Assembly (NCBI GenBank): GCA_023406915.1
Contig: JAEXTR010000226.1
Location: 1-6,774, forward strand
Reading direction: 5' to 3'
DNA from: Bacteroidota bacterium
GTDB lineage: Bacteria > Bacteroidota > Ignavibacteria > Ignavibacteriales > Ignavibacteriaceae
Length of the DNA stretch: 6,774 nt
Shown here: positions 1-5,689 of the stretch, piece after piece
Numbering within the stretch: position 1 is the first letter of the stretch
How the letters are laid out: each line of letters opens with the position of its first letter
The notes under the pieces: generated by a model
The model's input: only the letters and a program-made list of their open reading frames with translations
Databases searched by the model: none
Told to the model about the DNA's origin: nothing
Translations under genes and position numbers: made by a program

Positions 1-1991
1 GTATTCAGCTGATCAGTAAACTGTTTTGCGCTGTAATTACCAGCTATTTGTAAAGTCAAACCAAAGGGCATTAAAATATCTATACCTCCAGATAACTGAT
101 ACTCAGGTGCATAAGGTAGTCTGTTGCCATTGATATTAACCCTTACCGTACCCTGCTGAAGATATCTGTCAGAATCAAATTTTGCGTTGCTGTAGTTTCC
201 AGATCCATGTAGCACAATATCAAACCTTGATTCTAGTACCCTATTCAGATAGAGCGTAAGTCCAATCTCCACCCCCGTATGGAGTGTCGACCCTCCATTG
301 ACGAGGCCGGTTCCTGCTCCACCTGAGGATTCAGAAACAGGAATGATCTGATTAGAAAAATCGAGTGCATACCCGGTTGCCTCAAATGAAAGTACATTCC
401 CAATACTCCCGCGTACGCCCACTTCGTAGTTCCAGCTCAGCTCTGCGCTTAGTTGGAGGGATTTTCCTCCGTTAGTGATAGCATCTTTAATTCTTGGAGG
501 TGCAAAGCCACGGTGAACTCCTCCGAAAAGTGATATCCCGTTTGTTACGGCGTAACTGATGCCGATCCCAGGCACAACACTTAAGACGTCATCTCTGCTA
601 ACCAGAGAAGTATCCTTAAAATTAAGTCTGAAGATATCTCTTTCATACCAGAAGCTCTCGAGTCTTGCACCTGGAGTCACAGAGAGCTCCGGAGGCAGAT
701 AGAACCGATTCTGGGCAAATATGCTAACTGCATAACCTGTTCTGGTTTCATCCTCTCTCAGGTCACCAGACTCGGCATTCGCTTTTTTCCCGTCGACTCT
801 CTGTTCGAATGCCTTTTCATACAAGAAACGAACACCGCCTTCAAACTCATTCCGTAAATCACCGACCTTGAAGAAGTAGCTCAATCTGGGTTCGATTCCA
901 GCTACTTCAAACTGCCGATTACGGTTTCCGGTACTGTTACGCATGTAAACTGCTCCGTTGGAAACCGTTGTATCTCCAAACACAGCAACTGTTCCGCTGG
1001 ATGCAGGCGTTCTTCTAAAATCCTGACGCAGCCAGTTTCTTGTGGTGGTATAACCAAATAATGTGGTCTTAAGATGAAAGTCAGATGAAAAAAATACATC
1101 ATGCGTAATGCTTCCGCTATATCGTCTTATGTCAAGATTATCAAACGGCGCCATTGCTGTATAATACTCACCCTTGTCATACATCGTCTGTGTTAAACCC
1201 AGATAGGTAGAATTTGAGTGTTCGTCATAGGCAGATAGCTTGATACCCAAACGGGAATTGCCTGAGAGCGCAAGCCTGAATTTAGTTGTGATGTCATTCA
1301 CGCGGAAACTCGTCGTACCCAGTTTATCAGCACGCTTGTGAAATATGCTTACCAGAAATCCCATATTATCTGTCGTTGTTCCATAACTCGCTCTGCCAGA
1401 TGCAAAGCCCTGATCTCCACCTGTGAGTTTAAGGCGAAATCTTGGTGACTGCGGCGGATCATCTGTAATGTAATTTATCACTCCTCCTATGGTCTGCGGT
1501 CCGAAGAGAATGGAACCACTCCCCTTCAAAACCTCTATGCTCTTCATACGGTCAATCGAAGGCGTATAGTACATCTCCGGTTCTCCATATGGTGTAAGTG
1601 CAACCGGGACCCCATCTTCAAGCACCAATACGGTCCTGCTTCTGTCTGGATCAAGTCCTCTTATTCCAATATTTACCCGTAACCCTGCTCCTTCTTCATC
1701 AACGATGTTGAGTCCAGCAACTTTGCGCAGTAGCTCGTTACCGGTCAAAGGTTGCATTTTACCGATTTCAAGTTCAGTTAACACAGATGCTGACCCTGGG
1801 ATTCTGCTGAATATTTCTGGTGAACTACCGATTACATTCACTTGTGGAAATGTATACCTGAGAAATAATGAATCGCTATCAATGTCCGCTACAAACGGTA
1901 TAGCTTCTGTGTCGAATTGTTCTGATTGCTGCGTAAAGCTCTTTCCACCGGCAATAGCGAAAAAAACGACAGCTAATAGAATGTATCTCAT
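1..1991 (-). CDS. FecA-like TonB-dependent outer-membrane receptor, C-terminus cut off by the window edge
   Basis: This is an open minus-strand frame from ATG at 1989-1991 to the left edge, with 663 codons and no stop. Seen: a signal peptide (residues 1 to about 20), then a short linker with a TonB-box-like stretch PQVNVIGS (49-56). The plug domain (about 60-180) contains LRKVAGLNIV, RGLDPDRS, DGVPV and the block KGSGSILFGPQTIGGVIN (156-173). The rest (about 185-663) has alternating aromatic/polar beta-strand character, as in a 22-strand barrel, and includes RGFAPP (495-500) and LVNGGSTLHTGVE (563-575). The plug sequence closely resembles the FecA/COG4772 group, known for ferric-citrate and other siderophore uptake. 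The substrate here is inferred, not proven. The roughly 80-residue STN signalling domain of E. coli FecA is absent, and no fecI/fecR-like gene is visible. I estimate 60-100 residues are missing at the C-terminus. GAGG lies 8 nt before the ATG. It sits 133 bp downstream of another minus-strand gene. Confidence 0.95.
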   Translation of the reverse strand, partial: MRYILLAVVFFAIAGGKSFTQQSEQFDTEAIPFVADIDSDSLFLRYTFPQVNVIGSSPEIFSRIPGSASVLTELEIGKMQPLTGNELLRKVAGLNIVDEEGAGLRVNIGIRGLDPDRSRTVLVLEDGVPVALTPYGEPEMYYTPSIDRMKSIEVLKGSGSILFGPQTIGGVINYITDDPPQSPRFRLKLTGGDQGFASGRASYGTTTDNMGFLVSIFHKRADKLGTTSFRVNDITTKFRLALSGNSRLGIKLSAYDEHSNSTYLGLTQTMYDKGEYYTAMAPFDNLDIRRYSGSITHDVFFSSDFHLKTTLFGYTTTRNWLRQDFRRTPASSGTVAVFGDTTVSNGAVYMRNSTGNRNRQFEVAGIEPRLSYFFKVGDLRNEFEGGVRFLYEKAFEQRVDGKKANAESGDLREDETRTGYAVSIFAQNRFYLPPELSVTPGARLESFWYERDIFRLNFKDTSLVSRDDVLSVVPGIGISYAVTNGISLFGGVHRGFAPPRIKDAITNGGKSLQLSAELSWNYEVGVRGSIGNVLSFEATGYALDFSNQIIPVSESSGGAGTGLVNGGSTLHTGVEIGLTLYLNRVLESRFDIVLHGSGNYSNAKFDSDRYLQQGTVRVNINGNRLPYAPEYQLSGGIDILMPFGLTLQIAGNYSAKQFTDQLN

Positions 1992-1999
1992 TCCAGTAA

Positions 2000-2003
2000 C
2001 CTC
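2000..2003 (-). promoter_or_regulatory. Ribosome binding site of the TonB-dependent receptor
   Basis: On the minus strand this reads GAGG, with 8 nt (1992-1999) between it and the ATG at 1991. It supports this start, which also places a good signal peptide at the N-terminus. Confidence 0.75.
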
Positions 2004-2028
2004 AAAATAGTTTTTGTAACACAGATGC

Positions 2029-2058
2029 AATGTACAGGTTGGTACATCCATTGCTCAA
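2029..2058 (-). promoter_or_regulatory. Possible promoter with overlapping inverted-repeat operator upstream of the receptor
   Basis: On the minus strand a weak -35-like TTGAGC (2053-2058) is followed after 18 nt by TACATT (2029-2034), which matches the -10 consensus at 4 of 6 positions. A perfect inverted repeat, ATGTAC-N6-GTACAT (2030-2047), covers the -10 and part of the spacer, where a dimeric repressor could act. FCB-group promoters often deviate from the E. coli consensus, so the promoter call is weak. The inverted repeat itself is directly visible. Iron or another nutrient as the signal would be pure inference from the receptor downstream; the repeat does not look like a Fur box. Confidence 0.35.
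2030..2047. repeat. 18-bp perfect inverted repeat (6-bp arms, 6-bp spacer)
   Basis: The plus strand reads ATGTACAGGTTGGTACAT. The arms ATGTAC and GTACAT are exact reverse complements. The repeat lies 38 bp upstream of the receptor start, in the gap between it and the preceding gene. It is followed by no T-tract and its arms are AT-mixed, so it suits a protein-binding site better than a terminator. Confidence 0.6.
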
Positions 2059-2059
2059 T

Positions 2060-2107
2060 CCCCAGATGGGGTGATTAGGGATGAAGATATTCCCAAGTAT
2101 TAGGGAT
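2060..2107. repeat. CCCCA/TGGGG palindrome and a 9-bp direct repeat in the intergenic gap
   Basis: CCCCAGATGGGG (2060-2071) is a short perfect palindrome. Next to it ATTAGGGAT occurs twice, at 2074-2082 and 2099-2107, 25 bp apart. The palindrome could form a small hairpin in the minus-strand transcript after the gene ending at 2125. It has no U-tract, so I do not call it a terminator. Function unknown. Confidence 0.4.
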
Positions 2108-2124
2108 AGACGCGAGATTTTGGC

Positions 2125-3195
2125 TCAGTTACTGTAACCAAAACCAAAACCAAGCCGGGTAGTAATACCCCAGGTGGGATGCTGATCTCTGTTGAGGGCC
2201 CAGAAAAAGCCAGGAGAAAATTCTCCGATTTTTAGCACTCCAGGAAATACATTAAGATGGACACAATACTCATCGCGTGCACTTAAAAGAAGAGATGCCA
2301 TAAGTGAATGATTACGATCCCAGAACACACCTGCTTCAAACACAGTGTTAATAGTATTGTGCCTCCGGGTATTATCCACATTAATCAGATTTCTTGCCCG
2401 TCCGCCGATTCCGGCAGATATATTATCAGAGTCATCAATAGCGTATGACAACCCTAGATGGGATGCCATTCCGAAGTGATAAAAGAGTGATAGCTTTTCA
2501 GAGAATGGCAGCTTTATCTTGATAGAGAAATACTGACCATTATTTTGAAGTGCACGGGATGGAATACCGATTACTGGTTGTAATGACCAGTCTGCAAGGT
2601 GTAAGTCTTCGCTGAAGAATTCATTGACATTATCAAAACTGAATAAGATGAATGAAGCAAGGTCGAAGAAATATAGATCAGCAATAGGATCTACATTTGC
2701 TCCACCAATTCCGATATTCTCAACAGCCTCATTAAAAATTCGTATTCCGGACCATGTTACGAATGACATCAGTGCTGGTTCGGGCACTCCATGGTGGCGG
2801 TACCACTCTTTTAACTTTGTGAAGACCATCCCACCACCAATCAGGTGAATCTGATAGTTTGGAAACCACTGAGCGTTTTTGGGATCAAAATTCAGGGGAA
2901 ATATTTCGCTGGTGAGGAACAGATTCCAGCCATAATCGTTGATTTGCCTGAGTGGAGAACCCAGGCTCTTAAAGAGGTTTTGCGATGAAGCACGATAATC
3001 AAACTCAAAAATTCCTCTACCAATTCTGTTAATCTGCAGAATATCATAACCGGCATTGAGGAACAGTGAAACTGGATTAAAAAGCGCTTCACTTCCATAC
3101 TCTTTCCCAGTATAGAAGTAGTTCTTTTGTGGGAAAAGACTGCTGGCAAAGAGGATTAGAAAAACCGCACAAAAAAGAATTGCTCTGCCAGCCAA
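2125..3195 (-). CDS. Exported protein of unknown function, possibly outer-membrane beta-barrel
   Basis: The product has 356 residues. I do not recognise the family. Seen: an N-terminal signal peptide (hydrophobic stretch about 5-21, then FPQKNYF). The middle region (about 110-205) has NYQIHLIGGG (113-122), an E-x4-E-N pattern (NEAVEN, 155-160) and VDPIADLYFFD (168-178), including hydrophobic aromatic-rich stretches. The C-terminal half (about 220-356) shows alternating short strands such as YFSIKIKLP and LSLFYHFG, and ends RLGFGFGYSN, which looks like an amphipathic barrel strand although the last residue is Asn, not aromatic. Start choice: TTG at 3193-3195 has AGGA 7 nt upstream, and no ATG gives an equally good signal peptide. 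It begins 21 bp after the lipoprotein stop and in the same frame, so the two are almost certainly cotranscribed. An outer-membrane or periplasmic location is inferred. Confidence 0.88.
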   Translation of the reverse strand: MAGRAILFCAVFLILFASSLFPQKNYFYTGKEYGSEALFNPVSLFLNAGYDILQINRIGRGIFEFDYRASSQNLFKSLGSPLRQINDYGWNLFLTSEIFPLNFDPKNAQWFPNYQIHLIGGGMVFTKLKEWYRHHGVPEPALMSFVTWSGIRIFNEAVENIGIGGANVDPIADLYFFDLASFILFSFDNVNEFFSEDLHLADWSLQPVIGIPSRALQNNGQYFSIKIKLPFSEKLSLFYHFGMASHLGLSYAIDDSDNISAGIGGRARNLINVDNTRRHNTINTVFEAGVFWDRNHSLMASLLLSARDEYCVHLNVFPGVLKIGEFSPGFFWALNRDQHPTWGITTRLGFGFGYSN

Positions 3196-3202
3196 ATAAT
3201 AA

Positions 3203-3206
3203 TCCT
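3203..3206 (-). promoter_or_regulatory. Ribosome binding site that supports a TTG start
   Basis: On the minus strand AGGA lies 7 nt before the TTG at 3195. Without it the unusual start would be doubtful. The site falls entirely in the short gap after the upstream stop codon (3217-3219). Confidence 0.65.
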
Positions 3207-3216
3207 GATACTTATA

Positions 3217-4608
3217 CTAACGCGTAGTACCGCCAAATGTAAGTTTGGCACTTCCATTTGGACCCGTAGTACTGATGGTAATACTAATACTTCTTGGAAC
3301 AAGCGTGGTATCAGCAGTTTCGCGTAAAGAGAAGGAAAACTGTGTCCATCCCTTTGACTGTGTATCCGGGATCTGAATAGTAACGTCTCCTTTTGCTTCA
3401 ATATCCTGCCCATCAACCCTCACAGAAACTGACTGCCCCGATGATAGCGGATTCCCGTGCTGGTCACTGACGATATAATCAAACATCTGTGTAGCACCAT
3501 TTGGCAGATCAAAACTTGATGGCACAACAGAAATGAATGGTACTCCAGAGAAGAGCACCAGACAGTCAGCGTAAATATTCTGAAGATTTTCATCAGCTGT
3601 TGATGCAGTTATTGTTGCAAAACCTTTTCCCAGGATGGGATGTTCAGGACGTGGTTCAGAAGATGTAAGACGAACACTGGTCTGCCCCAAAAGATTTGTA
3701 AGTCCACTTCCTTCAATAATTCCACCGGTTGATGTAAAATATACAGCAGATTGAGGCTTACATGGATTCCCATACTTATCACCAACGTATGCTGTAATAA
3801 TATCTTCGACTCCAAAAATATTGTAACCAGGGATATTTAATTTGCTGGGAGCAATACTGAAATGAGACTGTTCTGGTAATCCACCATGGATTGTAATAGC
3901 GACTGGTTTTGAGGTGACAATTCTGCCAGAGTCGACTGCTTCTGCAAAAACCTGAACCACACCTGCAATTGTACCAGCATTAACATTCACTGTCACCCTG
4001 CCAGCGGCGTCAGACTTTGCAGTATTTGGGCTAAATTGGACACCTCCCCCAGGATTTGCCCCAAGTTTAAATGTGACAGGTACGGATCTTGAAAGGTCAA
4101 TTGCCTTACCTGAACTATCCTGCAGTTCATATACCAATTGAGCAGTTTCAATTGAGCCGCTTCCTTTCACTCCAATAATCGAAGTAGTAGTGGATACGAG
4201 GTAGATAGAGGCGGGTCTTCCGGGAGTTACAACAACCGTTGATTTTGCTTTCAGAATTAATGGACTAGCAGTACTGGATTTTCCGGCAGAAACGAACACA
4301 CTGGTCGTATCACCATCATAACCTGTTTTGTTGGCTATAATTCTAACTTGCAAACCCGCATTCGTACTGTCTTTATGAGTGTAACCACCTGAAGCGTTTG
4401 TTAGAACTCCTTTTCTACTACCCGAGGTAATAAATTCCACATATACACCTTCCAAAGGTGTTCCGGTGGTAAAATCTACCACTGTTCCGGTGATAGTGAA
4501 CACTCCTGCTTTATCTGTAGAATCGGGGTCATCATTTACCCCATCAGTCAGCTTGCAAGAGGCAAGCAAAACAGACAAAGTTGCCAGCAGATACATAAGC
4601 TTTTTCAT
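3217..4608 (-). CDS. Lipoprotein with a carboxypeptidase-regulatory-like domain and Big-1-like Ig domains
   Basis: The product has 463 residues from ATG at 4606-4608. A TTG 12 bp upstream is in frame, but it overlaps the GAGG ribosome site, so the ATG is preferred. Seen: a signal peptide with lipobox LLASC, Cys18 being the lipidated residue. No Asp follows at +2, and an acidic tract NDDPDS (25-30) follows, which could favour surface exposure in FCB bacteria (inference). Residues about 36-120 (ITGTVVDFTTGTPLEGV onward) fit a CarboxypepD_reg-like beta-sandwich. Next come about three Ig-like units of Big-1/invasin type, at about 132-242, 248-357 and 358-460. Recurrent motifs are D-x2-G-x-P/A (DSSGKA, DKYGNP, DQHGNP) and TNLLGQTSVRL or DAAGRVTV. 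Cys283 and Cys349 both lie in the second unit and could form a disulfide. Such proteins usually act as stalks or adhesion or binding modules; no enzyme motif is visible. It leads the probable operon with the next gene. Confidence 0.9.
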   Translation of the reverse strand: MKKLMYLLATLSVLLASCKLTDGVNDDPDSTDKAGVFTITGTVVDFTTGTPLEGVYVEFITSGSRKGVLTNASGGYTHKDSTNAGLQVRIIANKTGYDGDTTSVFVSAGKSSTASPLILKAKSTVVVTPGRPASIYLVSTTTSIIGVKGSGSIETAQLVYELQDSSGKAIDLSRSVPVTFKLGANPGGGVQFSPNTAKSDAAGRVTVNVNAGTIAGVVQVFAEAVDSGRIVTSKPVAITIHGGLPEQSHFSIAPSKLNIPGYNIFGVEDIITAYVGDKYGNPCKPQSAVYFTSTGGIIEGSGLTNLLGQTSVRLTSSEPRPEHPILGKGFATITASTADENLQNIYADCLVLFSGVPFISVVPSSFDLPNGATQMFDYIVSDQHGNPLSSGQSVSVRVDGQDIEAKGDVTIQIPDTQSKGWTQFSFSLRETADTTLVPRSISITISTTGPNGSAKLTFGGTTR

Positions 4609-4614
4609 CGTTTT

Positions 4615-4618
4615 CCTC
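4615..4618 (-). promoter_or_regulatory. Ribosome binding site of the lipoprotein gene
   Basis: GAGG on the minus strand, 6 nt before ATG 4608. It shows that the start is this ATG rather than the in-frame TTG at 4618-4620, whose last base is part of the same site. Confidence 0.75.
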
Positions 4619-4634
4619 AAAAAAGGGATATCAG

Positions 4635-4692
4635 CTCAGAATCCTGAGTAATTATATGCATTATCGCAGTATACACCATATTGCTTTAGCAA
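4635..4692 (-). promoter_or_regulatory. Possible promoter region of the lipoprotein operon
   Basis: The 159-bp gap between the lipoprotein start and the YCII gene is AT-rich. On the minus strand a perfect TATAAT lies at 4651-4656, which would start transcription about 35 nt before the ATG. No convincing -35 is found at 17 bp (ATGGTG at 4674-4679). Two small palindromes flank it: CTCAG-N4-CTGAG (4635-4648), around the expected transcription start, and TTGCT-TT-AGCAA (4681-4692), upstream. They could be operators or chance; the -10 call is tentative. Confidence 0.3.
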
Positions 4693-4742
4693 AACAGCAT
4701 TAATTTATTCAAAACCAATAATTAATATGCAAAAATCCTGCC

Positions 4743-4769
4743 AATATCAGAAAAGACAAGATTGATATT
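4743..4769 (-). terminator. Weak hairpin at the end of the YCII gene
   Basis: AATATCA (4743-4749) and TGATATT (4763-4769) are exact 7-bp inverted arms with a 13-nt loop; the hairpin overlaps the stop codon. On the minus strand a T5 run follows about 7 nt after the stem. The stem is AT-rich and the T-run is displaced, so termination would be weak at best. Confidence 0.25.
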
Positions 4770-5160
4770 ACTCCTTTTTCTCTTCCTTCTCGAGAGTAAA
4801 ACTCGAAGAGTCTGTGTACCAGGGTCTGATCGTATACTTCAGGCGGCCTGCCTTAATTGCCGGATCATTTTGTAATATCCGTTCAGTCTCTTCAATGGTA
4901 GCAGTTTTCAGGACGAAGATTCCTCCGCCGAGTGTATCAGCAAAGGGACCGGCAAGCACAAGCAAACCATCATCTGCCATCTTCTGAATGTTCGCCATAT
5001 GTCCTTCCTGAAGCTTCTTTGCCGTCTCCGAATCATGTGATCTGTTTTCACCTTTTGACAGCATCACAAAATGGTACATCTTTAAAGAGAACGTTTTTTC
5101 CTGAGCATGCAGGACAATAAAAGGCAAAACAAGTAGTATCAGAAGTAAATATCTCATCAT
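4768..5160 (-). CDS. Exported YCII-domain protein
   Basis: The product has 130 residues. Seen: a signal peptide (about 1-19, cleavage likely after LHA, mature start QEKTF), then one YCII-related domain (PF03795-type) at about 24-115. The characteristic elements are present: His54 in EGHMANIQ, Asp63/Asp64 in MADDG, the AGPFAD turn (70-75), GIFVL (80-84), an EE-containing helix, DPAIKAGRL (99-107) and PWY (113-115). The His and Asp match the conserved pair proposed as the active site of YciI-type proteins. The reaction is unknown, and the family is best known as small cytoplasmic proteins, so export is notable. A charged Lys/Glu tail ends the protein. Two adjacent ATGs (5160 and 5157) are possible starts; the weak GGA upstream is better spaced for the second, giving 129 residues. 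It is divergent from the next gene with a 59-bp gap. Confidence 0.9.
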   Translation of the reverse strand: MMRYLLLILLVLPFIVLHAQEKTFSLKMYHFVMLSKGENRSHDSETAKKLQEGHMANIQKMADDGLLVLAGPFADTLGGGIFVLKTATIEETERILQNDPAIKAGRLKYTIRPWYTDSSSFTLEKEEKKE

Positions 5161-5219
5161 TAATCCGGATGTTGTGAAACAAATATTCTAAGACACGAGT
5201 CTAATAATATGAAAACAAT
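5161..5219. promoter_or_regulatory. Short divergent intergenic region
   Basis: These 59 bp must hold the start signals of both the YCII gene (minus) and the small secreted-protein gene (plus). The region is AT-rich and contains a small imperfect dyad, AGAC-N4-GTCT (around 5191-5202), near its centre. I found no convincing -35/-10 pair in either direction and no strong Shine-Dalgarno for the plus-strand gene. The role is inferred from gene arrangement. Confidence 0.4.
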
Positions 5220-5669
5220 ATGATTACTAAAATGATTCGAAAAATATCCTTTATCCTGTTTGGCGTAATAGTGCTTGGCTTTTCATTCTCAGCTCTTACG
5301 GCTCAACAATCAGTTTTTCAACTTGAAATCGCCGAGGGTGGCGGTTATACCGGATCAGTCCGTGGTTATACTATTGGATCTGACGGAAAAGTAACCCATT
5401 GGCAAAAGCTGGGTAAAGATGAATCAGTACTTTCAGTTACGGCACTACCTGTCACTGAAGTGCAGCAGCTTGCAGATTTACTTTCTTCAAAGGACATGCC
5501 TGGAGACGGATACTCCATGAGCGGTAACATCACCCGAATTATCACATTAACAAGCAATGACGGAACGAAATCATGGACCTGGTGCCCATATATGAGCTCT
5601 GTAAGTCCTCAGGCTAAGTCACTGAATGAAGTTTATAGAAAAATTCTCATTTCGGTAAAGGCAGACTGA
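5220..5669 (+). CDS. Small secreted protein of unknown function
   Basis: The product has 149 residues. Seen: an N-terminal signal peptide (hydrophobic 9-27, cleavage likely after LTA at 28, mature start QQSVF). The mature domain of about 120 residues begins with EIAEGGGYTGSVRGYTI (36-52), followed by DGKV and a Trp (61). A helix-like segment PVTEVQQLADLLSS (77-90) follows, then a strand pair with SWTWCPY (118-124), and a final helix SLNEVYRKIL. The GG-aromatic-x-G opening, a DG turn, and a C-terminal helix with a conserved-looking W resemble a loose class of small exported proteins in FCB bacteria and the emfourin-type inhibitors, but the similarity is too weak to assign. A second in-frame ATG at 5232 would also leave a complete signal peptide; neither start has a clear ribosome site. 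Convergent with the gene ending at 5690, 20 bp away. Confidence 0.85.
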   Translation: MITKMIRKISFILFGVIVLGFSFSALTAQQSVFQLEIAEGGGYTGSVRGYTIGSDGKVTHWQKLGKDESVLSVTALPVTEVQQLADLLSSKDMPGDGYSMSGNITRIITLTSNDGTKSWTWCPYMSSVSPQAKSLNEVYRKILISVKAD

Positions 5670-5689
5670 AATAATTATGGCGAATTCTT

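Noticed and set aside
1705..2010. Plus-strand open frame of 101 codons
   Set aside because: It lies opposite the receptor's signal peptide and plug coding sequence, which has clear family similarity; the plus-strand translation shows no recognisable features.
2892..3149. Minus-strand open frame of 85 codons
   Set aside because: It is an alternative frame inside the 356-residue exported protein gene and has no ribosome site or domain.
3217..4608. SusD/RagB-type substrate-binding lipoprotein
   Set aside because: The sequence is beta-rich with Ig-like motifs; SusD proteins are mainly helical with TPR-like repeats, and none of that is seen.
4618..4620. TTG as start of the lipoprotein
   Set aside because: It overlaps the GAGG ribosome site of the ATG at 4606-4608, and it only adds four residues before an already complete lipoprotein signal.
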